Source: Cyanobacteria bacterium NC_groundwater_1444_Ag_S-0.65um_54_12
GTDB taxonomy: Bacteria > Cyanobacteriota > Sericytochromatia > S15B-MN24 > VGJW01
Assembly (NCBI GenBank): GCA_016267585.1
Contig: JACQUT010000081.1
Span: 1-8,313 of the forward strand
Length of the DNA: 8,313 bases
Direction: 5' to 3'
Part shown: piece by piece, positions 1 to 7,360 of the stretch
Layout of the letters: each line of letters begins with the position of its first letter
Numbering within the stretch: the first letter of the stretch is position 1
Position numbers and translations under genes: made by a program
The notes under the pieces: generated by a model
The model's input: the letters and a program-made list of their open reading frames with translations, nothing else
Databases searched by the model: none
Told to the model about the DNA's origin: nothing

Positions 1-21
1 TATTTAGCGAGGGTCTAACCT

Positions 22-1122
22 GTGCTTCACAATCAGTTATGGTCTTTAGCGAGTGAGGCAGTGGCACGCGAGCGGCAGGTGCTGTGGCGATCGCTACGGA
101 CTTGGGCAAAAGAAACCAGCGAATCAGCAATTTCGGCAACCGTCGACACTCACATACAGACCGAGATTCACGAATTTGCTCAGCATTTCCGCATGGCAAC
201 AGCCCCGCGAGTGGTCAGGCAACTGGCCAAGCTAGACGCCTTCTGGGGACGTGACACCACCCGCCAGATCGCACGCGATCATCTGGGGCACCGTGGCGGC
301 TTCCTGGTAGATCTGGTGGCCAATGCCGAGCGGCGCGGTTATCCCGATTTGAAAGGGTTACAGGAGAGCCTGCCCAAAGAGTGGCTATCGCGAGCCCCTT
401 GTCCTTTTTGCCATCCTCATGAGTTGTTGCAACCAGCCAAAAGTATCATCCTGGAATCCGAGAATTTCGTAGCTACCCCCAATATCCGACAGCTCTTTCT
501 TTCGAGCGAAGACGGGGGCCACGTAATGATTTTTGCCAAACATCACCGCTCGACACCTGCTGCTTTGCCAGATCAGCTACGCCAGGAACTGGTGACGCTG
601 CTGCGCCGGGTAAAACAGGAAATGACAGAAATTTGGAGCAAACCGGTATCGCTATTCATAAACGGTATGCCTGGTGTTGACAAACATTTGCTGGAAGATG
701 TGGACAGCCATGCCCATATCCAGCTCTTTTCCGGCAACACGACTATCACGGAGGCAGTGCTGAAGGAAGCTGGGCTTTCACGCGAGCAATTATTTCCGGT
801 CAGAGGTTTCGCTGACTATTTTCGCTTTTACGATCAAGGCAAGTTACGCGGCCGCTACATCTTGACTTTGGACGCTAACGAACAAGGGTATCTCATTTTG
901 CTTGGAAACCGGCAGACCGCAGGCGGCCTGGCAATGCGCAACGTTCGGACCAGTCTGGGTTTACCACGCTGGTCGGGCGATGGCAGAATCGATCCGAACC
1001 CGCAAAAAGCTATCTTGGTGGCGGCCGCCCTGCAAGCACGTTTTTCAAAAAAGGCTGATGCTCCGTCCACCCGTGCCGTTCTGGCGACTGTTCCGGTAAC
1101 AGTGGGCACCAATAACACTTGA
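22..1122 (+). CDS. HIT-superfamily (GalT/Ap4A phosphorylase-like) protein, unknown substrate
   Basis: 366 aa. The centre reads as a HIT-fold nucleotide-binding domain: C127-P-F-C130, a strand-helix stretch at about 142-175 ending in GHVMIFAKHH (166-175), and H230-A-H-I-Q234. HxHxQ is the signature of the transferase/phosphorylase branch (galactose-1-phosphate uridylyltransferase, Ap4A phosphorylase); hydrolase-type HIT proteins have HxHxH. By analogy with GalT, C127, C130, H174 or H175 and H230 could bind zinc, and H232 would be the nucleophile that carries the NMP. Residues 1-120 look helical and residues 255-366 match nothing I know. The start is GTG: an in-frame TAA lies 3 bases upstream (16-18), GAGGG at 9-13 is spaced 8 bases from it, and the next Met is only at residue 58. 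There is no signal peptide or membrane helix, so it is probably cytoplasmic. mdh follows after 109 bases on the same strand. The HIT assignment is fairly secure; the reaction and substrate are unknown. Confidence 0.75.
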   Translation: MLHNQLWSLASEAVARERQVLWRSLRTWAKETSESAISATVDTHIQTEIHEFAQHFRMATAPRVVRQLAKLDAFWGRDTTRQIARDHLGHRGGFLVDLVANAERRGYPDLKGLQESLPKEWLSRAPCPFCHPHELLQPAKSIILESENFVATPNIRQLFLSSEDGGHVMIFAKHHRSTPAALPDQLRQELVTLLRRVKQEMTEIWSKPVSLFINGMPGVDKHLLEDVDSHAHIQLFSGNTTITEAVLKEAGLSREQLFPVRGFADYFRFYDQGKLRGRYILTLDANEQGYLILLGNRQTAGGLAMRNVRTSLGLPRWSGDGRIDPNPQKAILVAAALQARFSKKADAPSTRAVLATVPVTVGTNNT

Positions 1123-1165
1123 AAAGTCGAGATATTTTTCTCGCGATGCTACCGATCACGGATTG

Positions 1166-1182
1166 CGCCAAGCTAGCTGGCG
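1166..1182. repeat. Interrupted palindrome upstream of mdh
   Basis: CGCCA-a-GC-TA-GC-TGGCG: two 7-base arms, symmetric except for one extra A on the left. It lies 50 bases before the mdh start, in the 109-base gap after the HIT-like gene. No T-run follows, so it is not an intrinsic terminator. It also falls in the spacer of a weak promoter-like pair (TTGCGC 1163-1168, 17 bases, TAGAAG 1186-1191), where an operator could sit. That role is speculative. Confidence 0.3.
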
Positions 1183-1207
1183 TGGTAGAAGAGAGTGCTC
1201 AATGTGA

Positions 1208-2167
<960 letters not shown>

Positions 2168-2256
2168 ACCTGGGTCATTTCCCTGGCCGGTCATGGCTTG
2201 ACAGGCGCTAAAAACCCCAGGCAAACGGAAGCTAGCAGGTCTACTTGCAAATGGGT

Positions 2257-2919
2257 CTAAATCAAGCTGTAGCCGGCCATCGCTACGGTGCGCTCACCAC
2301 GCCTCAAGGGGACTGCCCGGAAAGTAGGAGTTCCCGCGTACTCGATCCCTGATCCGATGATTCCCTTTAGCTTGGCTACACCGGACGAACGACGAGCGCG
2401 TTCGATATCTACTGTCCGGCGAACAACTTCGGCACGCTGGCGAAAAGATTGGGAGGTTATTACCAGGCCGATCCAGGCTGCCAACAGCAGGCCAATGAAA
2501 GCCAAGATAAGCCATGACTGGACCCAAAAAGCTAACATGGCACTCGCTGCCAGCAGTAATATCAGTACGTCTCCCGCATAAGCGACAAATTGAGCATCTG
2601 ACTCTATTTGTCGCATGAGACGCGGGGCTTCCTCTAGTGTATCGACTTCTGGCTCTTGTTTATCCGGAGGTTCACCTATACAGATCAATGCCTGTCGTTC
2701 AGCTCGCATTAGCTGTATGGCCTCGATCATATCCAGCGTCAGTATGGTACGGCTCGGCAGCAAAATATACTTGGTCAGCGGATGATAGAAAGGGGTAAGC
2801 AATATTTTACCTGGCACCAACCCGGCTTGATTGGTCTCTTCCAGTTTTGCTACTTCCTCTGCTAATTGCTCTTGCTTTCCCGCTTCAACTACCGGCTCTT
2901 GGGTTGTGGTATCGCTCAT
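2257..2919 (-). CDS. Two-helix membrane protein with HD-GYP-type N-terminal module
   Basis: 220 aa from the preferred ATG. Residues 1-30 are acidic and probably helical. Residues 33-82 (GLVPGKILLTPFYHP...LICIG) align by eye with the N-terminal module of the HD-GYP protein encoded at 4455-5813 and with the 154-aa protein at 3081-3545: L-x-P-G-x-x-L, then HP, then a Gt-x-Lt-like turn and a closing hydrophobic strand. Two hydrophobic helices follow (about 114-133 and 135-155), then a basic, probably cytoplasmic tail of 65 residues (QSFRQRAEVVRR onward). There is no catalytic motif. I cannot name the family; a cytoplasmic sensory or scaffolding module anchored in the membrane is a guess. A GTG at 2952 would add 11 residues, but ATG 2919 has AAGGGAG 10 bases upstream. 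The preceding gene ends at a terminator, so transcription probably starts independently. Confidence 0.75.
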   Translation of the reverse strand: MSDTTTQEPVVEAGKQEQLAEEVAKLEETNQAGLVPGKILLTPFYHPLTKYILLPSRTILTLDMIEAIQLMRAERQALICIGEPPDKQEPEVDTLEEAPRLMRQIESDAQFVAYAGDVLILLLAASAMLAFWVQSWLILAFIGLLLAAWIGLVITSQSFRQRAEVVRRTVDIERARRSSGVAKLKGIIGSGIEYAGTPTFRAVPLRRGERTVAMAGYSLI

Positions 2920-2929
2920 CACGGCCCAT

Positions 2930-2936
2930 CTCCCTT
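2930..2936 (-). promoter_or_regulatory. Ribosome binding site that decides the 220-aa start
   Basis: AAGGGAG on the minus strand, 10 bases before ATG 2919. The alternative in-frame GTG at 2952 has only a weak purine stretch upstream. An out-of-frame ATG directly follows this site, but its reading frame is not that of the conserved protein. Confidence 0.6.
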
Positions 2937-3005
2937 GCTCTCGCAAAGCCACCCGCTGCTACGCTTATGCGAGTTCCCCCACCAGCATCCCGCTCGATAA
3001 ACTAA

Positions 3006-3034
3006 TTTATGCCTCGTGAATCTTACTACCACAA
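3006..3034 (-). promoter_or_regulatory. Possible promoter for the 220-aa membrane protein gene
   Basis: On the minus strand, TTGTGG (3034-3029), a 17-base spacer and CATAAA (3011-3006), about 90 bases before ATG 2919. Both boxes match the consensus only partly. The case rests mainly on context: a terminator lies just upstream at 3060-3078, so this gene needs its own promoter. Confidence 0.25.
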
Positions 3035-3059
3035 GACAGAATTGTTGCTCGATTATGAC

Positions 3060-3078
3060 AAAAACCAGGATACCCGGT
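3060..3078 (-). terminator. Intrinsic terminator after the 154-aa membrane protein gene
   Basis: Read on the minus strand: ACCGGG-TAT-CCTGGT, a 6-bp stem with one G-U pair, running into five T residues. It starts 3 bases after the TGA stop of the 154-aa gene. On the plus strand the G-U pair becomes an A-C mismatch and no T-run follows, so it is oriented for the minus strand. Confidence 0.65.
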
Positions 3079-3080
3079 GC

Positions 3081-3545
3081 TCATGGTTTGCTATAGGTTT
3101 TCATCATACGGCTGGTGCGGCTGGCCAATTGCATGGATAGGCCGAAGATGATGGCCAAAGACAAAGCACACCCCGTGGCCAATAGTTCAAAGTGCGGGTC
3201 ACCGGTTAGCACAGCAAGAGCGCCGCAAGCAAAGAGCATGGCTGTCAACAAAGAGCGCAGGCCACTGTAGGCCTGGCGCAAGCGCGAAATCTGGTAAATG
3301 CTGTCTCTATTGAGTGAAGGACGGAAGTTTGGCGGTACTATGTCACGCCGTTCATCGCCTACGCAAATAGCAGCGTAATTTGCCAGATCGGCACGGTGCA
3401 ATTGGGCGATCAGCTCTTCTGTCAAGACCGTACCTGCCGAGAGCAAAATAGCTTTGGTTTCTGGATGGCGCATGGAAGCAGCTAGTACTTGTCCCGGTAC
3501 CAGTGTTTCTTCAAATAGCGTTGGCATAGTATAGCAATCGGCCAT
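3081..3545 (-). CDS. Small two-helix membrane protein with HD-GYP-type N-terminal module
   Basis: 154 aa, a shorter relative of the 220-aa protein encoded just downstream. Residues 13-63 (ETLVPGQVLAASMRHP...AAICVG) carry the same module as the HD-GYP protein at 4455-5813, keeping L-V-P-G, HP, the GTVLTEE turn and the last hydrophobic strand. A linker (64-95) leads to two hydrophobic helices (about 96-113 and 118-138) and a short basic tail (SRTSRMMKTYSKP). No enzyme motif is visible. The helical pair matches the 220-aa protein in layout rather than in obvious sequence. ATG 3545 is the likely start although the ribosome site is poor (CGGG directly before it); a second Met at residue 7 has none either. 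It lies 115 bases after rsmE and may be read through from it. Function unknown; paralogy with its neighbours is well supported by eye. Confidence 0.75.
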   Translation of the reverse strand: MADCYTMPTLFEETLVPGQVLAASMRHPETKAILLSAGTVLTEELIAQLHRADLANYAAICVGDERRDIVPPNFRPSLNRDSIYQISRLRQAYSGLRSLLTAMLFACGALAVLTGDPHFELLATGCALSLAIIFGLSMQLASRTSRMMKTYSKP

Positions 3546-3548
3546 CCC

Positions 3549-3602
3549 GAAGCGATTCTTGAACCGGTGCGACCGGGACCGAAAAAGCGCTGAAGCGATT
3601 CT
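3549..3602. repeat. 11-bp direct repeat in the leader of the 154-aa gene
   Basis: GAAGCGATTCT occurs at 3549-3559 and again at 3592-3602, 43 bases apart, both in the 115-base gap between rsmE and the 154-aa gene. The first copy is 3 bases before the ATG. The second adjoins a textbook Shine-Dalgarno sequence on the minus strand (GGAAGGAG, 3608-3601) that has no ATG, GTG or TTG at a usable distance. Between the copies is a perfect 5-bp hairpin, CCGGT-GCG-ACCGG (3564-3576). No T-run follows it on either strand. Confidence 0.5.
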
Positions 3603-3660
3603 CCTTCCGAATTCAGCAGACCAAGGCCAGCGGCGATCGGTGGCATTATTCCCGCCGCCT

Positions 3661-4458
3661 TTAGTTTTCCCTCGGTATGGCTCCGGTAACCGGCCAGTCC
3701 AGCAATGCCATGGCAGCTGCCATGGCAGCTATGGCCGCGGTTTCGGCTCGCAAAATGCGTGCGCCCAGGCTAACAGCCTTGCCCCCTCGTTCGATTAGCC
3801 AGTGTAGCTCTTTTGGAGCAAACCCGCCTTCCGGACCGACAAAAATAGCTATTTTGCCATTGGCGTCTGTCAGGTTGGTCAAAAAGTTGGTGCCTTGACG
3901 TTCGGTACAGACCAGCGCGGTTGCTTCTTTCCAATTTACTGACATGACAGGGAGCGGTTCCAGAATTTGCGGCACCCGGCTACGTTCGGATTGCTCGGCG
4001 GCTTCTTGGGCAATACGTAGCCAGCGTGCTGTCTTGGAGCTGTGCGATTTTGCTATGCTGCGCTCCGTGATAATGGGCTGAACACGGTACACTCCCAGTT
4101 CAACCGCTTTTTGAATGAGCCAATCTTGACGCTCACCCTTGAGGATGGCGGCAAAGAGCGTGAGCTCTGGTAACGGTTCCGGAGCGCAGCTAGCGGGTTC
4201 GACTATTTCACAAATAGCCACTCGATCGGAAAATTGCCGCAATATGGCTTGAAATGCCGTACCTTGACCATTTAGCAAGATTACCCGCTGGCCAGCTCGC
4301 AACCTCAGCACTTGTAAGATCTGGTGGCTGATCATCAGGTCAAGCTGCAAAAGCTGTCCAGTTTCCAGCGTTACCGGGATGGCCGCCGCGGCTGGTGAAG
4401 CTGCTCCAACAAAGAAACGCGGTAAGCTATGCTCTGCTTTGCGGTTCGAGGGTTTCAT
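3661..4458 (-). CDS. rsmE: 16S rRNA (uracil1498-N3)-methyltransferase RsmE
   Basis: 265 aa, slightly long for the family because about 10 residues precede the usual N-terminal PRFFV (13-17). RsmE uses S-adenosylmethionine to methylate N3 of U1498 in helix 44 of 16S rRNA. The N-terminal part (about 13-88) is the PUA-like RNA-binding domain, with LRLRAGQRVILLNG at 51-64. The rest is a SPOUT/knotted methyltransferase: KGERQDWLIQKAVELGV (107-123), EAAEQSERSRVP (152-163), the SAM-binding knot GPEGGF (208-213) and SLGARILRAETA (230-241). All family motifs are intact. The start codon overlaps the stop of the HD-GYP gene as ATGA (4458-4455). No good ribosome site precedes it, so translational coupling is likely. 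Confidence 0.96.
   Translation of the reverse strand: MKPSNRKAEHSLPRFFVGAASPAAAAIPVTLETGQLLQLDLMISHQILQVLRLRAGQRVILLNGQGTAFQAILRQFSDRVAICEIVEPASCAPEPLPELTLFAAILKGERQDWLIQKAVELGVYRVQPIITERSIAKSHSSKTARWLRIAQEAAEQSERSRVPQILEPLPVMSVNWKEATALVCTERQGTNFLTNLTDANGKIAIFVGPEGGFAPKELHWLIERGGKAVSLGARILRAETAAIAAMAAAMALLDWPVTGAIPREN
3706..3730. repeat. 22-bp perfect palindrome and 12-bp tandem repeat inside rsmE
   Basis: Bases 3706-3727 form a perfect palindrome centred on CAGCTG, flanked on each side by CCATGG. It arises from two exact tandem copies of GCCATGGCAGCT (3707-3718, 3719-3730). In rsmE it encodes the alanine/methionine-rich helix just after RAETA, where the family is normally alanine-rich. Codon-level coincidence in a low-complexity helix is the simplest explanation. 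Confidence 0.8.
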
Positions 4459-5813
4459 GTCGCTGGTGGAATGATGCGGGCCGGAGTCTGGCTAGCCACC
4501 CGCTGATGGTTAGTTATTACGAGTTGTGATTTTTTCGCCAGATCGATCTCGCCCGTCCCTTCCACCCAAACAACCGGAGCAAGCAAATTCTTACGGTTTA
4601 CGCGCAGGACCCGGCCCACCTGTCCATTGGAAAGTTCGACCGAGGAATTGACTGGATAGGGAACGATGAACTTACGAAAGGCTTGTACAATGTGACCAGC
4701 GAAATGGACGTTACTTCCATTCAAAATAGCCTGATAGACGACACTGGGTGGTAATCCCTTCTTGTAACAGCGATCGGAGATCAAGGCATCATAAAAGTCG
4801 GCCACGGCGACCACCTGGGCTAGTTCGCTTATCTGGGAACTCTTCAGGCCCATGGGATAACCTAGCCCATTATATTTTTCATGGTGCTGAAAAGCGCAAT
4901 TGCGGATATCGCTTATAGCCCAGCTGTAGCTCGAGAGGATCATAGTACCGTTAGCGGGATGGGTAGCCATTATTCGGAATTCTTCTTCCGTAAGCTTGGT
5001 AGGCTTATTGAGAATATCTTCGGGAATCAAAGTTTTGCCCACATCATGTAGCAAGGCACCGATTCCGAGCACGCGCAATCGCTCTAGCGGAAAGTTCAGA
5101 GCGGTGCCCACCAGCAAGGCCAAGCTCATCACGTTGGCCGAGTGTGCGTAAGTATAGGCATCATAGACCCGAAGATCTATCAAGCTTTCGATCAATTCAC
5201 GTTCTTTTACGATACGCAAAATAGTTGCCTGCACCGCTTGGTCTACTTGATTTATGTCAATCCGCGAGGCATGGCGAACCTGTTCGGTAATATGCCGGAT
5301 GATGTTGACATTACGTTGCAGTACTTCTTCCTTGATCCGCTGGGGCGACCGCAGCGGAGCGGGGAGCTGCTGCCAGCTTGGAACTGCTGCGTTTACGGTC
5401 TCTGGCTGTGGATTGATGGAACGACGATACGTCGGCTGCGCTGGCAGTATCCTTGATTGGGCCACGGTCGCCCGGGAGGTATCTACCACGGCAGAAGTTG
5501 TTTCACCCCATGCTTGTTCCGGTTTTGGCAGCTGGCGCGCCATGGATGAGTTGCCAGATTTAGCGTTTACCCCGGCTCCCAGCTCAGTAATCGCCGGACC
5601 CTTTTTCTCTTCGGGCATTCCAGCGGGATGGAAATCCATGACCCGCACCCCGCCCAGATTCATCTTGCGGAGCAGAGCAATATGCTTATCGGTCAGCGTG
5701 GTTCCGCTGTTCCAGATCATCTGCATACTCATGGGATGGAAAATGGGCTCAGAGAGCACCATCCCCGGTATGAGCCGTTCAAGGGGTGTGCGCTTGTCCA
5801 CCACAATTGCCAC
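4455..5813 (-). CDS. HD-GYP domain cyclic-di-GMP phosphodiesterase (predicted)
   Basis: 452 aa. Residues 10-60 are the small N-terminal module common in HD-GYP proteins (ERLIPGMVLSEPIFHP...GTTLTDKHI). Residues 65-155 are a Pro/Ser/Gln-rich, probably disordered linker, and 158-210 a helical lead-in. The HD-GYP domain (about 210-380) keeps H224, the HD pair H256-D257 in LLHDVGK, H285, H310-H311, the GYP loop HHEKYNGLGYP (310-320) and D339. These are the metal ligands and signature of enzymes that hydrolyse c-di-GMP, so activity is likely. Residues 383-435 form a beta-rich tail (YPVNSSVELSNGQVGRVLRV) often seen in this family. There is no membrane segment or receiver domain, so it is cytoplasmic. 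The start is GTG; an in-frame TAA lies 27 bases upstream and no other standard start intervenes. It is followed by rsmE with a 4-base overlap. Confidence 0.93.
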   Translation of the reverse strand: MAIVVDKRTPLERLIPGMVLSEPIFHPMSMQMIWNSGTTLTDKHIALLRKMNLGGVRVMDFHPAGMPEEKKGPAITELGAGVNAKSGNSSMARQLPKPEQAWGETTSAVVDTSRATVAQSRILPAQPTYRRSINPQPETVNAAVPSWQQLPAPLRSPQRIKEEVLQRNVNIIRHITEQVRHASRIDINQVDQAVQATILRIVKERELIESLIDLRVYDAYTYAHSANVMSLALLVGTALNFPLERLRVLGIGALLHDVGKTLIPEDILNKPTKLTEEEFRIMATHPANGTMILSSYSWAISDIRNCAFQHHEKYNGLGYPMGLKSSQISELAQVVAVADFYDALISDRCYKKGLPPSVVYQAILNGSNVHFAGHIVQAFRKFIVPYPVNSSVELSNGQVGRVLRVNRKNLLAPVVWVEGTGEIDLAKKSQLVITNHQRVASQTPARIIPPAT

Positions 5814-5836
5814 CAGTAAAGCGGGATATCTCCAGA

Positions 5837-5845
5837 ATTATAACA
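5837..5845 (-). promoter_or_regulatory. Extended -10 promoter for the HD-GYP-rsmE pair
   Basis: TGtTATAAT on the minus strand (5845-5837), a perfect extended -10, in the 44-base gap after the thyX stop. There is no good -35 (TTCGCT at 17 bp), as usual for extended -10 promoters. The predicted start of transcription is near 5830, which leaves a leader of only about 17 bases before GTG 5813. The GGAG at 5833-5830 would fall at or before the RNA 5' end. Confidence 0.55.
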
Positions 5846-5857
5846 GCCGTCCTGGCT

Positions 5858-7357
5858 TCAGCGAACAAGAGGATCACGTTGCTCGGGCCCAGTAGCTACG
5901 ACGAAGTTAGCCAGGGACGGCTCCTTTTCCCATATCGCTTTGGCCATGGCGAAGGCGATAGAACGATAAGAATCGTGACCCTTGGGGCTAGTGCGCAGCC
6001 GACAGATGTACTGTAGCTGGGCAAAATCCATCTTGAACAGGCAGCGTACCTGATGAGCGAAAGGCAACAGATAATGAGCCGCTTCGTCTCCGGCAAGATT
6101 TGCCAGCTTGCTGACCGCCATTTGAGCGCGTTCGCCCGCCTCACGTAACCGTGCTGGTGTTCCAGGATCCGCGGTCACTGGCGGCAAAGCGCTAGACGCA
6201 GCAAGATCGATTCGCTGAGCGATTTGTACGCAACGGCGATGGCGGTGCAAATCGCGCCAGCCTCCATAATCCATCTGAATATCGAAAATAAAATGGTAAC
6301 CGGCTTGCAGTTCGCGGGGGGGGTCCTGTTGCGGTTCAGTTTTGCCGATCAAGCGATAAAGAATGCCGTCCCGGCGTGCCAGGCAAAGTCCGCTAACTAC
6401 TCCCAGGCAATCGCGATAGGACATGTTTGTTCTGCTGTAAAAGAGCGTGGCGAGCATTTCATCGGGAAGCTCATGGGCCGGCAACAGATCTAGCGTTCCC
6501 ACTGTACCGACTGCTTGCTGTATTCCGCCACGAATCGCGACCGGTAAGATGGTATCCGGTATTGCATGTAGTTCAAATTGCGCTTGCTCTCTTATGATGC
6601 CTGCATAGTTCTGGAGCTTGGCGCGGCGAGCCAGCGTAGGTGCCAAGGGCTCAATTGAGGTAGTTTGACCGAACAATTCGGCCAAAAATTGAGCTGGCGG
6701 CTCTTGGCATGCCTTGATCAACGCCTCCCCCAACTCCTGAACCTCGGGATAATCCGAAGCTAACAAGCGCCCAATAGTTCGCTCTAGCGTGCGCACGCTC
6801 ATGACCAGACCGACGTTGGTGCTAGTGGCCATAGGCAGCAGATACCTGGCAACATCCAGGGCACGTGCTGACAATGTGCGCTCGTAACGCTCCGGATCCA
6901 TGGTGGCCGGCCTGGGATGGGCTTTGACAAGAGCTCGCCGCTCTACAGCGAATACTTCTCGATAGGCGGTCAATAGCTCGGTGGCAGCTTGTTGGAATAC
7001 CAATCTAGCCTCTGCATCATTGCAAGGAAAGACCAGGGGCACCGTGCTGAAATCCTGGTAACGAGTAGATTTTGCTTGCGCATCTAACAGGCTATCGTCT
7101 AACACTGCCGAAGCAGCAAGATCCGAGAGACCCTCGATGCAGATTGCCAGATGACCTAGATCTGCAATCGATGCATGTCCGTATTCGAAATAGAATTTCT
7201 CCCAGAAGCGTTCCGCCGAATGATCCTGCACCCAGCGCAAAGAATCGGCAATGGTATCCGGCGAGCGACTATAGCGCGCCAGGGCATAAGCCTGCTTCTC
7301 CGCAGGCAGGGGAGGAAGAACGATTATGCATCCTCCCTGCCCGAAAGTTACTCCCAC
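5858..7357 (-). CDS. thyX: Tandem ThyX-like (flavin-dependent thymidylate synthase) protein
   Basis: 499 aa, about twice a normal ThyX (210-250 aa). Standard ThyX makes dTMP from dUMP with methylene-tetrahydrofolate and FAD. Half one (about 45-230) has FWEKFYFEYGHASIADLGH (51-69) and ends the signature as KSTRYQ (96-101), but the expected RHR is replaced by acidic or neutral residues around LDDS (86-89). ARYLLPMATST (170-180) matches the ThyX ARxxLP helix. Half two (about 290-485) has the opposite pattern: DLHRHRRC (369-376) keeps RHR, the downstream S-x-R-Y is absent, and AAHYLLP plus LR-x5-H-x3-R (454-465) match the C-terminal helices. It could still be a thymidylate synthase with composite sites, or a relative with a changed role. 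The start is uncertain: GTG 7357 follows the rpmE stop by 3 bases without a ribosome site, while GGGAGG (7337-7332) points at codons 11-12 (ATA, ATC). Confidence 0.85.
   Translation of the reverse strand: MGVTFGQGGCIIVLPPLPAEKQAYALARYSRSPDTIADSLRWVQDHSAERFWEKFYFEYGHASIADLGHLAICIEGLSDLAASAVLDDSLLDAQAKSTRYQDFSTVPLVFPCNDAEARLVFQQAATELLTAYREVFAVERRALVKAHPRPATMDPERYERTLSARALDVARYLLPMATSTNVGLVMSVRTLERTIGRLLASDYPEVQELGEALIKACQEPPAQFLAELFGQTTSIEPLAPTLARRAKLQNYAGIIREQAQFELHAIPDTILPVAIRGGIQQAVGTVGTLDLLPAHELPDEMLATLFYSRTNMSYRDCLGVVSGLCLARRDGILYRLIGKTEPQQDPPRELQAGYHFIFDIQMDYGGWRDLHRHRRCVQIAQRIDLAASSALPPVTADPGTPARLREAGERAQMAVSKLANLAGDEAAHYLLPFAHQVRCLFKMDFAQLQYICRLRTSPKGHDSYRSIAFAMAKAIWEKEPSLANFVVATGPEQRDPLVR
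7332..7337 (-). promoter_or_regulatory. Misplaced Shine-Dalgarno inside the annotated thyX start
   Basis: GGGAGG on the minus strand, directly abutting an ATG (7331-7329) that is out of frame with thyX and opens only a 20-codon frame ending at 7269. In the thyX frame the codons at usable distance are ATA (7327, 4 bases) and ATC (7324, 7 bases). Either would give a protein starting close to VLPPLP, which is where I would expect homologues to begin. A rare start codon is possible but unproven. Confidence 0.35.
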
Positions 7358-7360
7358 CTA

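Noticed and set aside
87..94. GCGATCGC, the cyanobacterial HIP1 octamer
   Set aside because: A single exact copy in the window; HIP1-rich genomes would show several, and the genes do not look cyanobacterial.
1128..1143. CGAGA...TCTCG hairpin just after the HIT-like gene
   Set aside because: The T-run is in the loop, not after the stem, so it does not look like an intrinsic terminator; the 5-bp stem may be chance.
2168..2256. Search for a bidirectional terminator between mdh and the 220-aa gene
   Set aside because: Only short or mismatched stems (GCAGG/CTTGC at 2235-2248, GTCA/TGAC near 2190-2202), none followed by a T-run. The T5 on the minus strand (near 2210-2214) has no adjoining stem.
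3625..3660. GCGGC/GCCGC stem just after the rsmE stop as a terminator
   Set aside because: The loop is about 20 bases and no T-run follows on the minus strand, so rsmE transcripts may read on into the 154-aa gene.
4439..4450. GGTTCGA, reminiscent of a tRNA T-loop
   Set aside because: It lies within the rsmE coding start and no acceptor, D or anticodon arms can be fitted around it.
5254..5895. 213-codon plus-strand open frame opposite the HD-GYP gene
   Set aside because: It lies antisense to a well-supported gene with conserved motifs; its translation is Ser/Arg/Cys-rich and resembles no family.
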